A DNA stretch of 64,000 nt, taken from positions 62,001 to 126,000 of the forward strand of contig CABRHW010000002.1 in NCBI GenBank assembly GCA_902470765.1, given 5' to 3'. This document shows positions 24,716 to 33,343 of this stretch, in pieces. The notes beneath the pieces were generated by a model. It worked only from the letters and a program-made list of their open reading frames with translations, was not told the DNA's origin and ran no database searches. Position 1 is the stretch's first letter, and each line of letters begins with the position of its first letter. The stretch is from an uncultured Collinsella sp. GTDB taxonomy: Bacteria; Actinomycetota; Coriobacteriia; Coriobacteriales; Coriobacteriaceae. The position numbers and the translations under genes are program-made.

Positions 24716-26083
24716 TTAGCGGGGCACGTAGCGGCCGGGTTGGGCTCCGGTGGGCTCGCCGTCGCGTGCCGCCAGCACGCCGTTCACAAACACGGCCTTG
24801 GCGCGGCCATGTGCCTCAAAGCCCTCGAGCGGCGTGTAGTCCACGGCCTGATGCTGCGTCGCGGCGCTGATCGTCCAACGCGCGTACGGATCCCACACGC
24901 ACACGTCGGCATCGGCGCCCTCGGCAAGACAGCCCTTGCGCGGATACATGCCAAAGACGCGCGCCGGGTTCTCGCTCATCAGGCGGCACAGATCCTCGGG
25001 ACCCAGCTGTCCCTCAAAGCTCGTGGCAATCGCGACGGGACGATGCTCCACGCCGGGCCCGCCGTTGGGAATCGCGCGGAAATCGTCGCGCCCGCGGTCC
25101 TTTTGCCCGTGCAGGTTAAAGCTGCAGTGGTCGGTGGCGATAGTATCGATCTCGCCGGCCACAAGCGCCTCGCGCAACGCGGCACGGTCACCGGCATGGC
25201 GCAGCGGCGGGCTCATCACATACTTGGCACCCGCAAAGCCGTCCTCGCCCTGCTCCAGATAACAGGTGTCGTCGAGCATCAGATACTGGGGGCAGGTCTC
25301 GACATAGATATTCTTCTGCCCGCGCGCTTTGGCAGCACGGATGGCCTCGAGCCCCAGCTTGGTCGAAAGGTGCACCACGTTGACCGGAGCGTCCCCGGCC
25401 AGGTGCGCCAGATACAGCAGGCGGCTCACGGCCTCACCCTCGCACACGTCCGGGCGGCTGAGCGCATGCCCCTCGGGCCCATGAATCCCCTGCTCGTACA
25501 CGCGCTTCTGCAGCTCATTCACCAGCGTACCGTTCTCGCAATGCACGCACAGTATGCCGCCAATACGCTTGAGCTCCTCGAGCACCTCGAGCGTCTCGGC
25601 ATCGTCCAGGCGCAAATGATCGTAGGCAAAGTAGGTCTTAAACGACGACACGCCCGCCTCGCGCATGGCCGAAAGATCGGCGCGGTTGCGCTCGTTCCAC
25701 TCGGCGAGTGCCATATGAAAAGCGTAGTTGGCCGTGCAGGTTCCGTCGGCGCGGCGATGCCACTCGGCCAAGGCATCGGGCATGGTCACGCCGCGATCGG
25801 CCGTCGCGTAGTCCACTATGGTCGTCGTACCACCGCAGACAGCCGCGCGCGTGCCGGTCTCAAAGCTATCGGCTGTCCAATCCATGCCGGTCCAGCACTG
25901 CATGTGCGTGTGGCCGTCGATAAAGCCGGGAAACACCCAACAGTCGGTGGCGTCCTGGACGGTATCGCCCTCGGCCGGCTCGATTGCCGCGGCAATCCGC
26001 ACAATCTTGTCACCCTCCATGGCAAGATCGGCGCGGCGAAGCCCCTGGGGCGTCACGAGCGCGCCGTTTTTGATGATGATCAT
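24716..26083 (-). CDS. hydA: Dihydropyrimidinase / D-hydantoinase (HyuA type)
   Basis: The 455-residue amidohydrolase opens cyclic ureides such as dihydropyrimidines or hydantoins. The dizinc site is visible as DGHTHMQ (H58, H60), the lysine to be carbamylated is K149 in SSFKTYFAYD, and later ligands appear in VNVVHLSTK and IATDHCSF. In Se-dependent hydroxylase clusters this gene is annotated hyuA or hydA and is linked to purine ring breakdown. It begins 9 bp after the mocA stop, so the two are one operon. Confidence 0.88.
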   Translation of the reverse strand: MIIIKNGALVTPQGLRRADLAMEGDKIVRIAAAIEPAEGDTVQDATDCWVFPGFIDGHTHMQCWTGMDWTADSFETGTRAAVCGGTTTIVDYATADRGVTMPDALAEWHRRADGTCTANYAFHMALAEWNERNRADLSAMREAGVSSFKTYFAYDHLRLDDAETLEVLEELKRIGGILCVHCENGTLVNELQKRVYEQGIHGPEGHALSRPDVCEGEAVSRLLYLAHLAGDAPVNVVHLSTKLGLEAIRAAKARGQKNIYVETCPQYLMLDDTCYLEQGEDGFAGAKYVMSPPLRHAGDRAALREALVAGEIDTIATDHCSFNLHGQKDRGRDDFRAIPNGGPGVEHRPVAIATSFEGQLGPEDLCRLMSENPARVFGMYPRKGCLAEGADADVCVWDPYARWTISAATQHQAVDYTPLEGFEAHGRAKAVFVNGVLAARDGEPTGAQPGRYVPR

Positions 26084-26092
26084 AATTGCTCC

Positions 26093-26707
26093 TTATTGAT
26101 TGATGCAGTTGGCCACGCGATCAAAATACGAGCAGGCGGCGATATGCTCCGTTATGCGCCGCTGTCCCTTGACGGTATCGACGTCCCACAGCTCGTAGGC
26201 TCGCGCCTCGACCAGCACCACGTCGATGCGATCCTTGAGAATCGAACCGCCACCGTCCTTGCCCTCAAGACACATAAGTGCATCGAACAGTTCCGCCGGA
26301 AAGAGCACCGGACTCGAAGGCTCACCATTGCACGCAAGACGCACCGGATGCTTGCGGCCACGCTCATCAAATGCACGAACCATAGCCTCAAAAGAATCCG
26401 CGCTCACAAGCGGCTGGTCGCCCGGCAAAAAGAGGCAACCCTTCCAGCCGCGGCTCGCCCCCCACGAAAGACCCGCACGGACGCTTTCGCTGCGCAGCTC
26501 GCCATCGTGCAGCACGCACGGGCAATGCTTGTCATCACAAATCTGAGCGGCCTCGGGCCAACGCGTCGAAACCACGACGTCAAAGCCCCGGGGAACCGAA
26601 TCAATGGTCCGAGCAATCAGCGGCTCACCATAGATATCGGCGAGCATCTTGTTAGAGCCAAATCGCTTGCCCTCGCCCGAAGCCATAATGACGCAACCAA
26701 GTTTCAT
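26093..26707 (-). CDS. mocA: Molybdenum cofactor nucleotidyltransferase, MocA type
   Basis: The 204-residue protein has the nucleotidyltransferase N-terminal loop MASGEGKRFGSNKML and the PGDQPL motif near residue 85. MocA-like enzymes add CMP to the molybdenum cofactor for xanthine dehydrogenase-family enzymes, which fits the operon. The start is the ATG at 26707 with GGGGAGG 7 nt upstream; the frame extends to 26758. A diverged MobA-like role is possible. Confidence 0.82.
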   Translation of the reverse strand: MKLGCVIMASGEGKRFGSNKMLADIYGEPLIARTIDSVPRGFDVVVSTRWPEAAQICDDKHCPCVLHDGELRSESVRAGLSWGASRGWKGCLFLPGDQPLVSADSFEAMVRAFDERGRKHPVRLACNGEPSSPVLFPAELFDALMCLEGKDGGGSILKDRIDVVLVEARAYELWDVDTVKGQRRITEHIAACSYFDRVANCINQ

Positions 26708-26795
26708 GGCGATACCTCCCCTGAAACCATCGTACCCATAACTCGCGTCGCGGGGCATCTACATCGAAAGCGCTTATCCCGCACGCCCACGATGC

Positions 26796-26834
26796 AAAAA
26801 GGGACACCCCGCCGGTTGGCAGAGCGCCCCCTTT
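26796..26834 (-). terminator. Terminator after ygeW
   Basis: An imperfect stem pairs AAAGGGGGCGCTCTGCC with GGCGGGGTGTCCCTTT on the minus strand and is followed by T-rich sequence, 24 bp past the ygeW stop. Bulges are present. Confidence 0.6.
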
Positions 26835-26857
26835 ACATGGCTTACCTCAGCGCGGCT

Positions 26858-28060
26858 TTAGGCCTGGAACCAACGGGCGGTGTTGCGCTCGTCGAGGGCC
26901 TTGAGGGTAGCGGCGGGATCGGCAACCTTCTGCAGGAACATCATGGCTGCGATGGCGTACGGCTTGTAGCTGGCCTCCTTGTACATGCCCACGCGGTGCA
27001 TGTCGAAGACGTCGGCGTTGACCTCGCCGTGCTCGCAGGAGACACCGGAGATGTCGGCGGGCAGCGGATGCATAAAGATGGTGTCCTGGCCGTTGGCAGT
27101 CTTCTCCATGAGCTCGGTCGTGGAGCACCAGTCCTGATGGGTGGCGTTCTGAGCGAGCAGCTCCTTCTCGAGCGCAGCGATGCCGGCGTCGTCGCCCTCG
27201 GCGTACAGGTTGGTGCGCTTCTCCATGGCGGCAAACGGAGCCCAGCTCTTGGGGATCACGATGTCGGCGCCTTCGAAGGCCTCGGCCATGGTGTTGACCT
27301 GCTTAAAGGTGGTGCCGGACTCGGCGGCATAACCCTTGGCGTGCTCGACGACCTCGGGCATGAGGTCGTAGCCCTCGGGGTGGGCCAAGGTGACGTCCAT
27401 GCCAAAACGGGGCAGCAGGCTGATCAGCGACTGCGGGCAGGACAGCGGCTTGCCGTAAGAGGGCGAGTAGGCCCAGGTGACGGCAACCTTCTTGCCCTTG
27501 AGGTTCTCAAGACCGCCAAACTCGTTGATGAGGTAGAGCATGTCGGCAGAGGACTGCGTGGGGTGATCGGAGTCGGACTGCAGGGAGATGAGCGTGGGAC
27601 GGTGATCCAGAACGCCGTCCTCGTAAGCCTGCTGGACAGACTCGGAGACCTCGGCCATGTAGGCGTCGCCCTTGCCGATGTACATGTCGTCGCGGATGCC
27701 GATGACGTCGGCCATGAAGGAGATCATGGTAGCGGTCTCGCGGACGGTCTCGCCGTGAGCGATCTGGGACTTCTTCTCGTCCAGGTCCTGCAGCTCAAGA
27801 CCGAGCAGGTTGGCTGCCTTAGAGAAGGAGAAGCGCGTACGGGTGGAGTTGTCACGGAACAGGGAGACGGCCAGACCCGAATCGAAGATCTTGGACGAAA
27901 CGTTGTTCTCGCGCAGCTCGCGCAGGGCGTCGGCGACGATGTAGAGCGCCTTGAGCTCATCGGTGGTCTTATCCCAGGTGTGCAGGAAGTCGCTGCCGTA
28001 CATGCCCTTAAAATCGAGGCCGTTCAGCTGCTCGACGAGCTCGGTAAACTTGGCGTCCAT
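26858..28060 (-). CDS. ygeW: Knotted carbamoyltransferase YgeW
   Basis: The 400-residue protein is of the aspartate/ornithine transcarbamylase superfamily, knotted YgeW type. The carbamoyl-phosphate loop is SLFRDNSTRTRFSF (near residue 65), and the second-domain motif HPLPAD (near 340) is present. YgeW lacks ordinary ornithine or aspartate activity in studied members, and its true substrate is unproven. Genes for it co-occur with dpaL and ygeY. The ATG at 28060 has GGAAAGGA upstream; the frame runs open to 28252. Confidence 0.9.
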   Translation of the reverse strand: MDAKFTELVEQLNGLDFKGMYGSDFLHTWDKTTDELKALYIVADALRELRENNVSSKIFDSGLAVSLFRDNSTRTRFSFSKAANLLGLELQDLDEKKSQIAHGETVRETATMISFMADVIGIRDDMYIGKGDAYMAEVSESVQQAYEDGVLDHRPTLISLQSDSDHPTQSSADMLYLINEFGGLENLKGKKVAVTWAYSPSYGKPLSCPQSLISLLPRFGMDVTLAHPEGYDLMPEVVEHAKGYAAESGTTFKQVNTMAEAFEGADIVIPKSWAPFAAMEKRTNLYAEGDDAGIAALEKELLAQNATHQDWCSTTELMEKTANGQDTIFMHPLPADISGVSCEHGEVNADVFDMHRVGMYKEASYKPYAIAAMMFLQKVADPAATLKALDERNTARWFQA

Positions 28061-28214
28061 GTAAATATCCTTTCCAAAGATGAAACGATTGCAATGAGTA
28101 AATGCGCTCCGGCGTGCGCGTGTGGCTAGAACATGCAGAGCGCTATGACGAGGACCCGCTACCGTTGAGGAAGCATGGGAGATAACGACCGCGGGCCCCA
28201 AGTCAACAGGGGAT

Positions 28215-28239
28215 GCCGGGGACACGAGCGGTCCCCGGC
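28215..28239 (-). terminator. Hairpin between ygeY and ygeW
   Basis: GCCGGGGAC (28215-28223) pairs with GTCCCCGGC (28231-28239), about 23 bp past the ygeY stop. No T-run follows. It may attenuate or protect the transcript between the two genes. It contains the GGGGAC core common to several repeats here. Confidence 0.45.
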
Positions 28240-28261
28240 TCAACAAGATCAAGGAATGGGA

Positions 28262-29647
28262 CTAGTCGATCTTGTTGTTGGTCAGACCGGCGCGGAACAC
28301 GGTGGCGTCGCCATCGGCCTGGCTCGGATCGTAGAGGTTCAGGGCAGCCACATACATGGCGGCAGCGGTGACCAGGTCGTCCTTGTAGGTGACCTCGTTG
28401 GGAGCGTGAGCCTGAGACTCGGCACCCGGGCCAAAGCCGACGCAGGGGATGCCATAGCGGCCCTGGATGGAAACGCAGTTCGTGGAGAAGGTCCACTTGT
28501 CGCACAGCGGACGACCGGTGCGCTTGTCCATGCTGGGCTCGCAGCCGATGCGCTCGTCACCGAACATGGCCTTGTGGGCGTCGACGAGGGCCTTGACGTG
28601 CGGAGCGGTCTCCTTGTTGATCCACGTGGGGAAGTAAGCCTCGGTCTCGTAGACCTCGCCGGTCCAGGACGGACGGTCGTACATGTACATGGAGACCTTC
28701 ACGTCGTCGCCGTACTTCTTGGCGGCCGGCAGGTTGCGGATCTCGTCCAGGCAGGACTCCCAGGTCTCACCGGCGGTCATACGACGGTCGATGGAGATGG
28801 CGCAGGAGTCGGCCACGGCGCAACGGCTGGGGCTGGTGTAGAAGATCTGGCTGACGGTGCAGGTGCCGCGGCCCAGGAAGCGGGCGTCCTCAAAGTGCTC
28901 GGGGTTGTACTTGGGGTCGAGCATCTTGACGAGACCCTTGATGTCGGTCGACTCGTCGCAGCCGTTGTTGTTGAGGGCGCGGACGTCGGCGATGATGTCG
29001 GCCATCTTGTAGATGGCGTTGTCGCCGCGGTCGGGAGCGGAACCGTGGCAGGAGGTGCCGTGAACGTCGACGCGGATCTCCATGCGACCGCGGTGACCGC
29101 GATAGATGCCGCCGTCGGTGGGCTCGGTGGAAATGACGAACTCGGGCTTAATGCCGTCCTTGTTGTAGATGTACTGCCAGCACATGCCGTCGCAGTCCTC
29201 TTCCTGGACGGTGCCGACGACCATGATCTTGTAGCCCTCGGGGATGAGGCCCATGTCCTTCATCATCTTGGCAGCGTAGGTAGCGGAAGCCATGCCACCC
29301 TCCTGGTCGGAGCCGCCGCGGCCGTAGATGATCTCGTCGGTCTCGTAGCCCTCATAGGGATCGGCATCCCAGTTCTCGATGTTGCCGATGCCGACGGTGT
29401 CGATGTGAGAGTCGATGGCGATGATCTTGTCGCCCTCGCCCATAAAGCCCATGACGTTGCCCAGGCCGTCGACCTTGACCTCGTCATAGCCAAGGCTCTC
29501 CATCTCGGCCTTGATGCAAGCGACAACCTCACCCTCCTCGCAGGACTCAGAGGGATGGGAGATCATAGCGCGCAGAAAGCGAGTCATATCAGCACGATGG
29601 GACTCAGCAGCAGCCTTGATTGCGTCGAAATCGAGTTCTTTAGCCAT
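28262..29647 (-). CDS. ygeY: YgeY-type M20 family hydrolase
   Basis: The 461-residue zinc hydrolase of the M20 peptidase/deacylase family carries AIDSHIDTVG (metal His and Asp) near residue 80, GRGGSDQEGGMA, then EEDCDG with the catalytic Glu near residue 150. The family is named selenium metabolism-linked hydrolase because it co-occurs with the Se-dependent molybdenum hydroxylase genes. It may release an amino acid from an N-acyl or N-carbamoyl intermediate. 74 bp after dpaL, same strand. Confidence 0.88.
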   Translation of the reverse strand: MAKELDFDAIKAAAESHRADMTRFLRAMISHPSESCEEGEVVACIKAEMESLGYDEVKVDGLGNVMGFMGEGDKIIAIDSHIDTVGIGNIENWDADPYEGYETDEIIYGRGGSDQEGGMASATYAAKMMKDMGLIPEGYKIMVVGTVQEEDCDGMCWQYIYNKDGIKPEFVISTEPTDGGIYRGHRGRMEIRVDVHGTSCHGSAPDRGDNAIYKMADIIADVRALNNNGCDESTDIKGLVKMLDPKYNPEHFEDARFLGRGTCTVSQIFYTSPSRCAVADSCAISIDRRMTAGETWESCLDEIRNLPAAKKYGDDVKVSMYMYDRPSWTGEVYETEAYFPTWINKETAPHVKALVDAHKAMFGDERIGCEPSMDKRTGRPLCDKWTFSTNCVSIQGRYGIPCVGFGPGAESQAHAPNEVTYKDDLVTAAAMYVAALNLYDPSQADGDATVFRAGLTNNKID

Positions 29648-29721
29648 TGTTCATAACCTTTCAAACGAAGGAATCTACCTGTGAGGTGGCGGAGCGATAC
29701 CTATTTACTCCGCCCCAACGA

Positions 29722-30936
29722 TTAGCAAGTGGGATATTCGCCTTCCCAAACAATGCGGCGATACTGGTCGGGATCCGTATCGCCCTCGGTGGAGAAGCAG
29801 AGCACAGAGCTCGTCTTGTCCAGGCCGATGAGTTCCTTGAGCTCGGCGTACTCGGGATCGAGCATGAGAGTCTCGACCAGGCCGGTGGTCACAGCGCCGG
29901 ACTCGCCGGAGATGACGCGCGGGTCGCCCTTCTCGGGAGCGCCCAGGGTGCGCATGCCGCGAGCGGTGACCCAGTCGGGGCAGGACACGAAGGCGGTGGT
30001 GTGGTTGCGCAGGATATCCCAGCCCAGGATGTTGGGTTCGCCGCAGCACAGGCCGGCCATGATGGAGGGCATGTCGCCGTCCACGATGCGCGGGTCGCCG
30101 TCGCCGGCGGCAGCGCCCTTGTACAGGCAGGCGGCAGGCGCGCACTCGACCACGACGAAGGTGGGCGGGTTATCGGGATACAGGTTGGTGAAGTAGCCCA
30201 CCACGGCGCCGGCGAGCGAACCCACGCCAGCCTGGACAAACACGTGCGTCGGGCGGTTGATGGCCATCTCACGCAGCTGCTCGGCAGCCTCGGAAGCCAT
30301 GGTGCCGTAACCCTCCATGATCCAGGACGGGATCTTCTCGTAGCCCTCCCAAGCGGTGTCCTGAACGATAACGCCGCGCTCGCAGGCGTCGGCCTCGGCG
30401 GCGGCCATGCGCACGCACTCGTCGTAGTTGACCTCTTCGATGGTCACCGTGGCGCCCTCGGCGGCGATGTTATCGAAGCGGGGCTTGGTGGAACCCTTGG
30501 GCATGTGCACGACGGCCTTCTGGCCCAGCTTGTTGGCAGCCCATGCCACGCCGCGGCCATGGTTGCCGTCGGTAGCGGTAAAGAAGGTGGCCTGGCCAAA
30601 GTCCTTGGCAAGCTGATCGGAGGTCAGGTAATCGAAGGTGCACTCGGCAACGTCCTTGCCGGTCTCGTCGGCAATGTAGTTGGCCATGGCAAACGAGCCG
30701 CCCAGAACCTTAAAGGCGTTGAGGCCAAAGCGATAGCTCTCGTCCTTAACGCACAGGTTGGACAGACCCAAGCGCGCAGCCTGACCGTCCAGGCGGGCAA
30801 GCGGGGTGACGGTATATTGAGGGAACGACTGGTGGAAGGCGCGGGCCTTCTTCACGTGGTCGAGGCTCATGATTCCCAAGTGCTTGTCATCGCTCTTGGG
30901 CATCGTGTTGCCCGCCCACTGGATCTTATCGGCCAT
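29722..30936 (-). CDS. dpaL: Diaminopropionate ammonia-lyase
   Basis: The 404-residue PLP enzyme (YgeX) splits 2,3-diaminopropionate to pyruvate and two ammonia. The PLP lysine is K76 in FGLNAFKVLGGSF and the phosphate-binding Gly loop is AGVGSLAGA near residue 235. In studied gut bacteria this gene set acts in anaerobic urate/purine breakdown, where diaminopropionate is an intermediate. It heads the dpaL-ygeY-ygeW run and is divergent from a PAS regulator. Confidence 0.92.
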   Translation of the reverse strand: MADKIQWAGNTMPKSDDKHLGIMSLDHVKKARAFHQSFPQYTVTPLARLDGQAARLGLSNLCVKDESYRFGLNAFKVLGGSFAMANYIADETGKDVAECTFDYLTSDQLAKDFGQATFFTATDGNHGRGVAWAANKLGQKAVVHMPKGSTKPRFDNIAAEGATVTIEEVNYDECVRMAAAEADACERGVIVQDTAWEGYEKIPSWIMEGYGTMASEAAEQLREMAINRPTHVFVQAGVGSLAGAVVGYFTNLYPDNPPTFVVVECAPAACLYKGAAAGDGDPRIVDGDMPSIMAGLCCGEPNILGWDILRNHTTAFVSCPDWVTARGMRTLGAPEKGDPRVISGESGAVTTGLVETLMLDPEYAELKELIGLDKTSSVLCFSTEGDTDPDQYRRIVWEGEYPTC

Positions 30937-31025
30937 ACGGTGAACTCCTTAAGTCCTCTCTTGCCGGCCCCCGCATACGCGTTTCAGCCCGATCCCATTC
31001 ACACGACTGAACTTTTATGTGGATG

Positions 31026-31095
31026 CCAAACAAAAAGTTTGTTAGTAATGTTCTATCACACTTTTTGATTGGTATATCTAACGAATTGTTTGTTG
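31026..31095. promoter_or_regulatory. Inverted operator-like repeats between dpaL and the PAS regulator
   Basis: CCAAACAAAAAGTTTGTTAG (31026-31045) and CTAACGAATTGTTTGTTG (31078-31095) are inverse-related copies, 52 bp apart (five helical turns), in an AT-rich divergent promoter region of 277 bp. They suit binding of the adjacent YheO-type regulator. No site with the same sequence was seen near the second PAS regulator. Confidence 0.5.
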
Positions 31096-31213
31096 CCGTA
31101 ATCGGTACTTTTTCGCCGCCGAACGGTCATGAATTGCCTTGTTGATGGATTTATTTGCGGTCATGTGTGGTTTATGGCACAGTGAGCCCAAACTAATTTT
31201 TAGGAAGGCACCC

Positions 31214-31867
31214 ATGACCCCCGCACAGATTGAGTTCTACAAGCGCCTTGCACACGGCCTGGCGCTCCAATTTGGCCCCAACTGCGAAATCGTCGTCCAC
31301 GATCTGGAGACCGATGACGTGGACCACTCCATCGTAGTGATCGAAAACGGCCACGTCAGCGGGCGCAAACTGGGTGACGGCCCCAGCCATATTGTGCTTG
31401 AATCCATGCACGAGGGCACCGCCGACGTGCACGACCGCGAGCCGTACCTCACCAAAACCGCCGATGGCAAGCTGCTCAAGTCCTCGACCATCTTTATCCG
31501 CAACGACGAGGGCAAGCCCGTCGGCATTTTGGGCATCAACTTTGACATTACGCTTATGAAGGCTTTTGAGCGTTCGCTCGACGCCTTTACCGGCACCGGC
31601 GGCACGGGCTACACCGAGCCCGAGCCCATTACCAAGAACATCGGCGACCTGCTCGAGGACCTGCTGCACGAGTGCGAGCAGTTTGTGGGCAAGCCCGCGG
31701 CGCTCATGACCAAAGACGAGCGTATTCGTGCCATTGGCTACCTCGACCGTCGCGGCGCCTTCCTCATTTCCAAGTCGAGCGAACGCGCCTGCGAGTTCTT
31801 TGGCATCTCCAAGTACAGCTTCTATAGCTACCTCAATGAGGCCAAGGCGGCAGCAGGCGACAAGTAG
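31214..31867 (+). CDS. YheO/DauR-type PAS-HTH transcriptional regulator
   Basis: The 217-residue protein has an N-terminal YheO-like PAS domain (EIVVHDLETDDVDHSIVVIE; HVSGRKLGDGPS; GILGINFDITLM) and a C-terminal DauR-like HTH (KDERIRAIGYLDRRGAFLIS; FGISKYSFYSYL). Such regulators control amino-acid or purine catabolism in response to a small ligand. The ATG at 31214 follows GGAAGG. It is divergent from dpaL and probably controls it. A paralogue is at 44640-45296. Confidence 0.87.
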   Translation: MTPAQIEFYKRLAHGLALQFGPNCEIVVHDLETDDVDHSIVVIENGHVSGRKLGDGPSHIVLESMHEGTADVHDREPYLTKTADGKLLKSSTIFIRNDEGKPVGILGINFDITLMKAFERSLDAFTGTGGTGYTEPEPITKNIGDLLEDLLHECEQFVGKPAALMTKDERIRAIGYLDRRGAFLISKSSERACEFFGISKYSFYSYLNEAKAAAGDK

Positions 31868-31990
31868 GCACTCGCCTGGATTGCCCCTCCCCTTTTGGGC
31901 GCGAGTTCTGGAAAGCATGAATCCAAGACCGAGCCGCTTGGAAAGTTCCATATAATCGATGTCATTAGTATTTCGAAAGGGTGGAACAGA

Positions 31991-32977
31991 ATGGCGTTGA
32001 GCAAGGCATCATGCACCGGTCGCGGATTGATTCCGGCAATTGGTGGACATGTGCACCGCATGTTCGATGAGGGTGAAGACGACCTGTTTTCGCTGAGCCT
32101 TGACGACGTGATGGATGATCGCCCGTGGACCGCCGACGAACTCATGGGCGGTGGGGCTCGCCCGTCAAGCCCCAATCCCGCACTTGCGCCTAAGCCCGCA
32201 TCTGCGCCGACTCCTGCGCAGTCGCCTGTTTCGACGCCCGCGTCTACGCCCGCACCCACTTCGGCGCCCACGCCCACTCCCCGCCCCGCAAGCGACCCGT
32301 CCGAGACGGCGGCATTTCTCGCTGCGGCGACGCGGAGCAAATCGGCCGACAGCACCGTTATGTACAGCGCCCAGCAGTTGCCCGTTCCTGCGGCACGCAA
32401 GTCTCCGGTCACAAGGCTCGATGAGCCCGTTGCCCATCAGGTTGCCTACGATTCCTGGGCTGCAGCCGATCTGGATGAGACCTCTACCGGCATGCCGGCG
32501 CTCGACGTTCCAGTTAACCCGCTTTTTGCCGCCAACACGAGCGCCGCGGACTATGAGGGCGGTGCGGCATATTCCGATTATTCCGATGGCTATGCTGGCA
32601 CCGATCGCATCGAGACCGAGGATTATGACACCGCATCGAGCGATTATCTCAACGATCCGTACGCTGCCACGCCTGCACCGGAATATGACCCGGAGGCCGC
32701 ATCCGCGCCGGCGTATACCAAAAGCACGGGCGAAGAGCGCTTCGCCGATTATTACGCCGAGGAAAAGGCGCTGCGTTTCTCGGAATTTCCGCAGGCAGTC
32801 AAGGTTGCCTTTATCGCCATTGTCATTGCCCTGCTCGGCGCCATTGCGTTTGAGGGATTCCAGCTGTTCCGCGGCCCCACCCAAGCGGAGTCGGAGACCC
32901 AGCAAAAAGAGGACGATAACCAGTACCTGGACATCAACACCCTCAAGGGCGACCCCAACGACGGGGACGACGAGTAG
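31991..32977 (+). CDS. Hypothetical membrane-anchored protein with long disordered region
   Basis: Family not recognised. The 328-residue protein starts MALSKASCTGRGLIPAIGGH, followed by an acidic segment (DEGEDDLFSLSLDDVMDD), a Pro/Ala/Ser/Thr repeat region of about 60 residues (APTP-like units, residues 55-105), a Tyr/Asp-rich middle, then one membrane helix near residues 280-302 (VKVAFIAIVIALLGAIAFEG) and an acidic C-terminal tail. The layout suggests a cytoplasmic disordered arm tied to the membrane. GGGTGG precedes the ATG at 31991. Possible roles in cell envelope or division are guesses. Confidence 0.7.
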   Translation: MALSKASCTGRGLIPAIGGHVHRMFDEGEDDLFSLSLDDVMDDRPWTADELMGGGARPSSPNPALAPKPASAPTPAQSPVSTPASTPAPTSAPTPTPRPASDPSETAAFLAAATRSKSADSTVMYSAQQLPVPAARKSPVTRLDEPVAHQVAYDSWAAADLDETSTGMPALDVPVNPLFAANTSAADYEGGAAYSDYSDGYAGTDRIETEDYDTASSDYLNDPYAATPAPEYDPEAASAPAYTKSTGEERFADYYAEEKALRFSEFPQAVKVAFIAIVIALLGAIAFEGFQLFRGPTQAESETQQKEDDNQYLDINTLKGDPNDGDDE

Positions 32978-33047
32978 CGAGGGCTGAAGGCGGCCGCAGG
33001 ATCCCGCATCCAGCACCGACTTCTAAGTGCCGTTTTGTCATCCAGCT

Positions 33048-33123
33048 ACACTTTTCCGAAGTTTTAAGGTGCCTATTTCGACACTTTTCCGTACTTTTAC
33101 ACGGCTGATTTCGACACTTTTTC
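33048..33123. repeat. Three copies of a CACTTTTC motif in a 366-bp gap
   Basis: ACACTTTTCCG (33048-33058), ATTTCGACACTTTTCCG (33075-33091) and ATTTCGACACTTTTTC (33108-33123) repeat at 27-33 bp spacing. The rest of the gap (32978-33343) holds a short GC stem with a T-run at 33226-33247 and no other recognised feature. Confidence 0.55.
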
Positions 33124-33225
33124 TGATTTAAGCCTAGCGACAGCCGGCGAAATCAAGCGCCGCCCGCGCGTCATTTCGCAAGCGGTGCCTGATTTCTGTC
33201 CGTACACGTTGATAGACTCCATCGT

Positions 33226-33247
33226 GCCCGCAAGGAGCGGGCGTGTT
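33226..33247 (+). terminator. Short hairpin with T-run upstream of the TAG-interrupted ORF
   Basis: GCCCGC-AAGGA-GCGGGC is followed by GTGTTTT. It could end transcription from upstream or attenuate the ORF that starts about 100 bp later. Confidence 0.5.
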
Positions 33248-33343
33248 TTATCCAGAGTCGGGGTAGAGAGTTGGCTCCACGATTCCGACGCCAACCGGCC
33301 AAGAGGCACGGTGGCCCTGCCAACATCGATGAAAGGAGTCCGT

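Noticed and set aside
24659..28129. Long open frame of 1156 codons on the plus strand
   Set aside because: It lies exactly antisense to hydA, mocA and ygeW, which have clear family motifs. High GC with strong third-position bias leaves few stops on the opposite strand.
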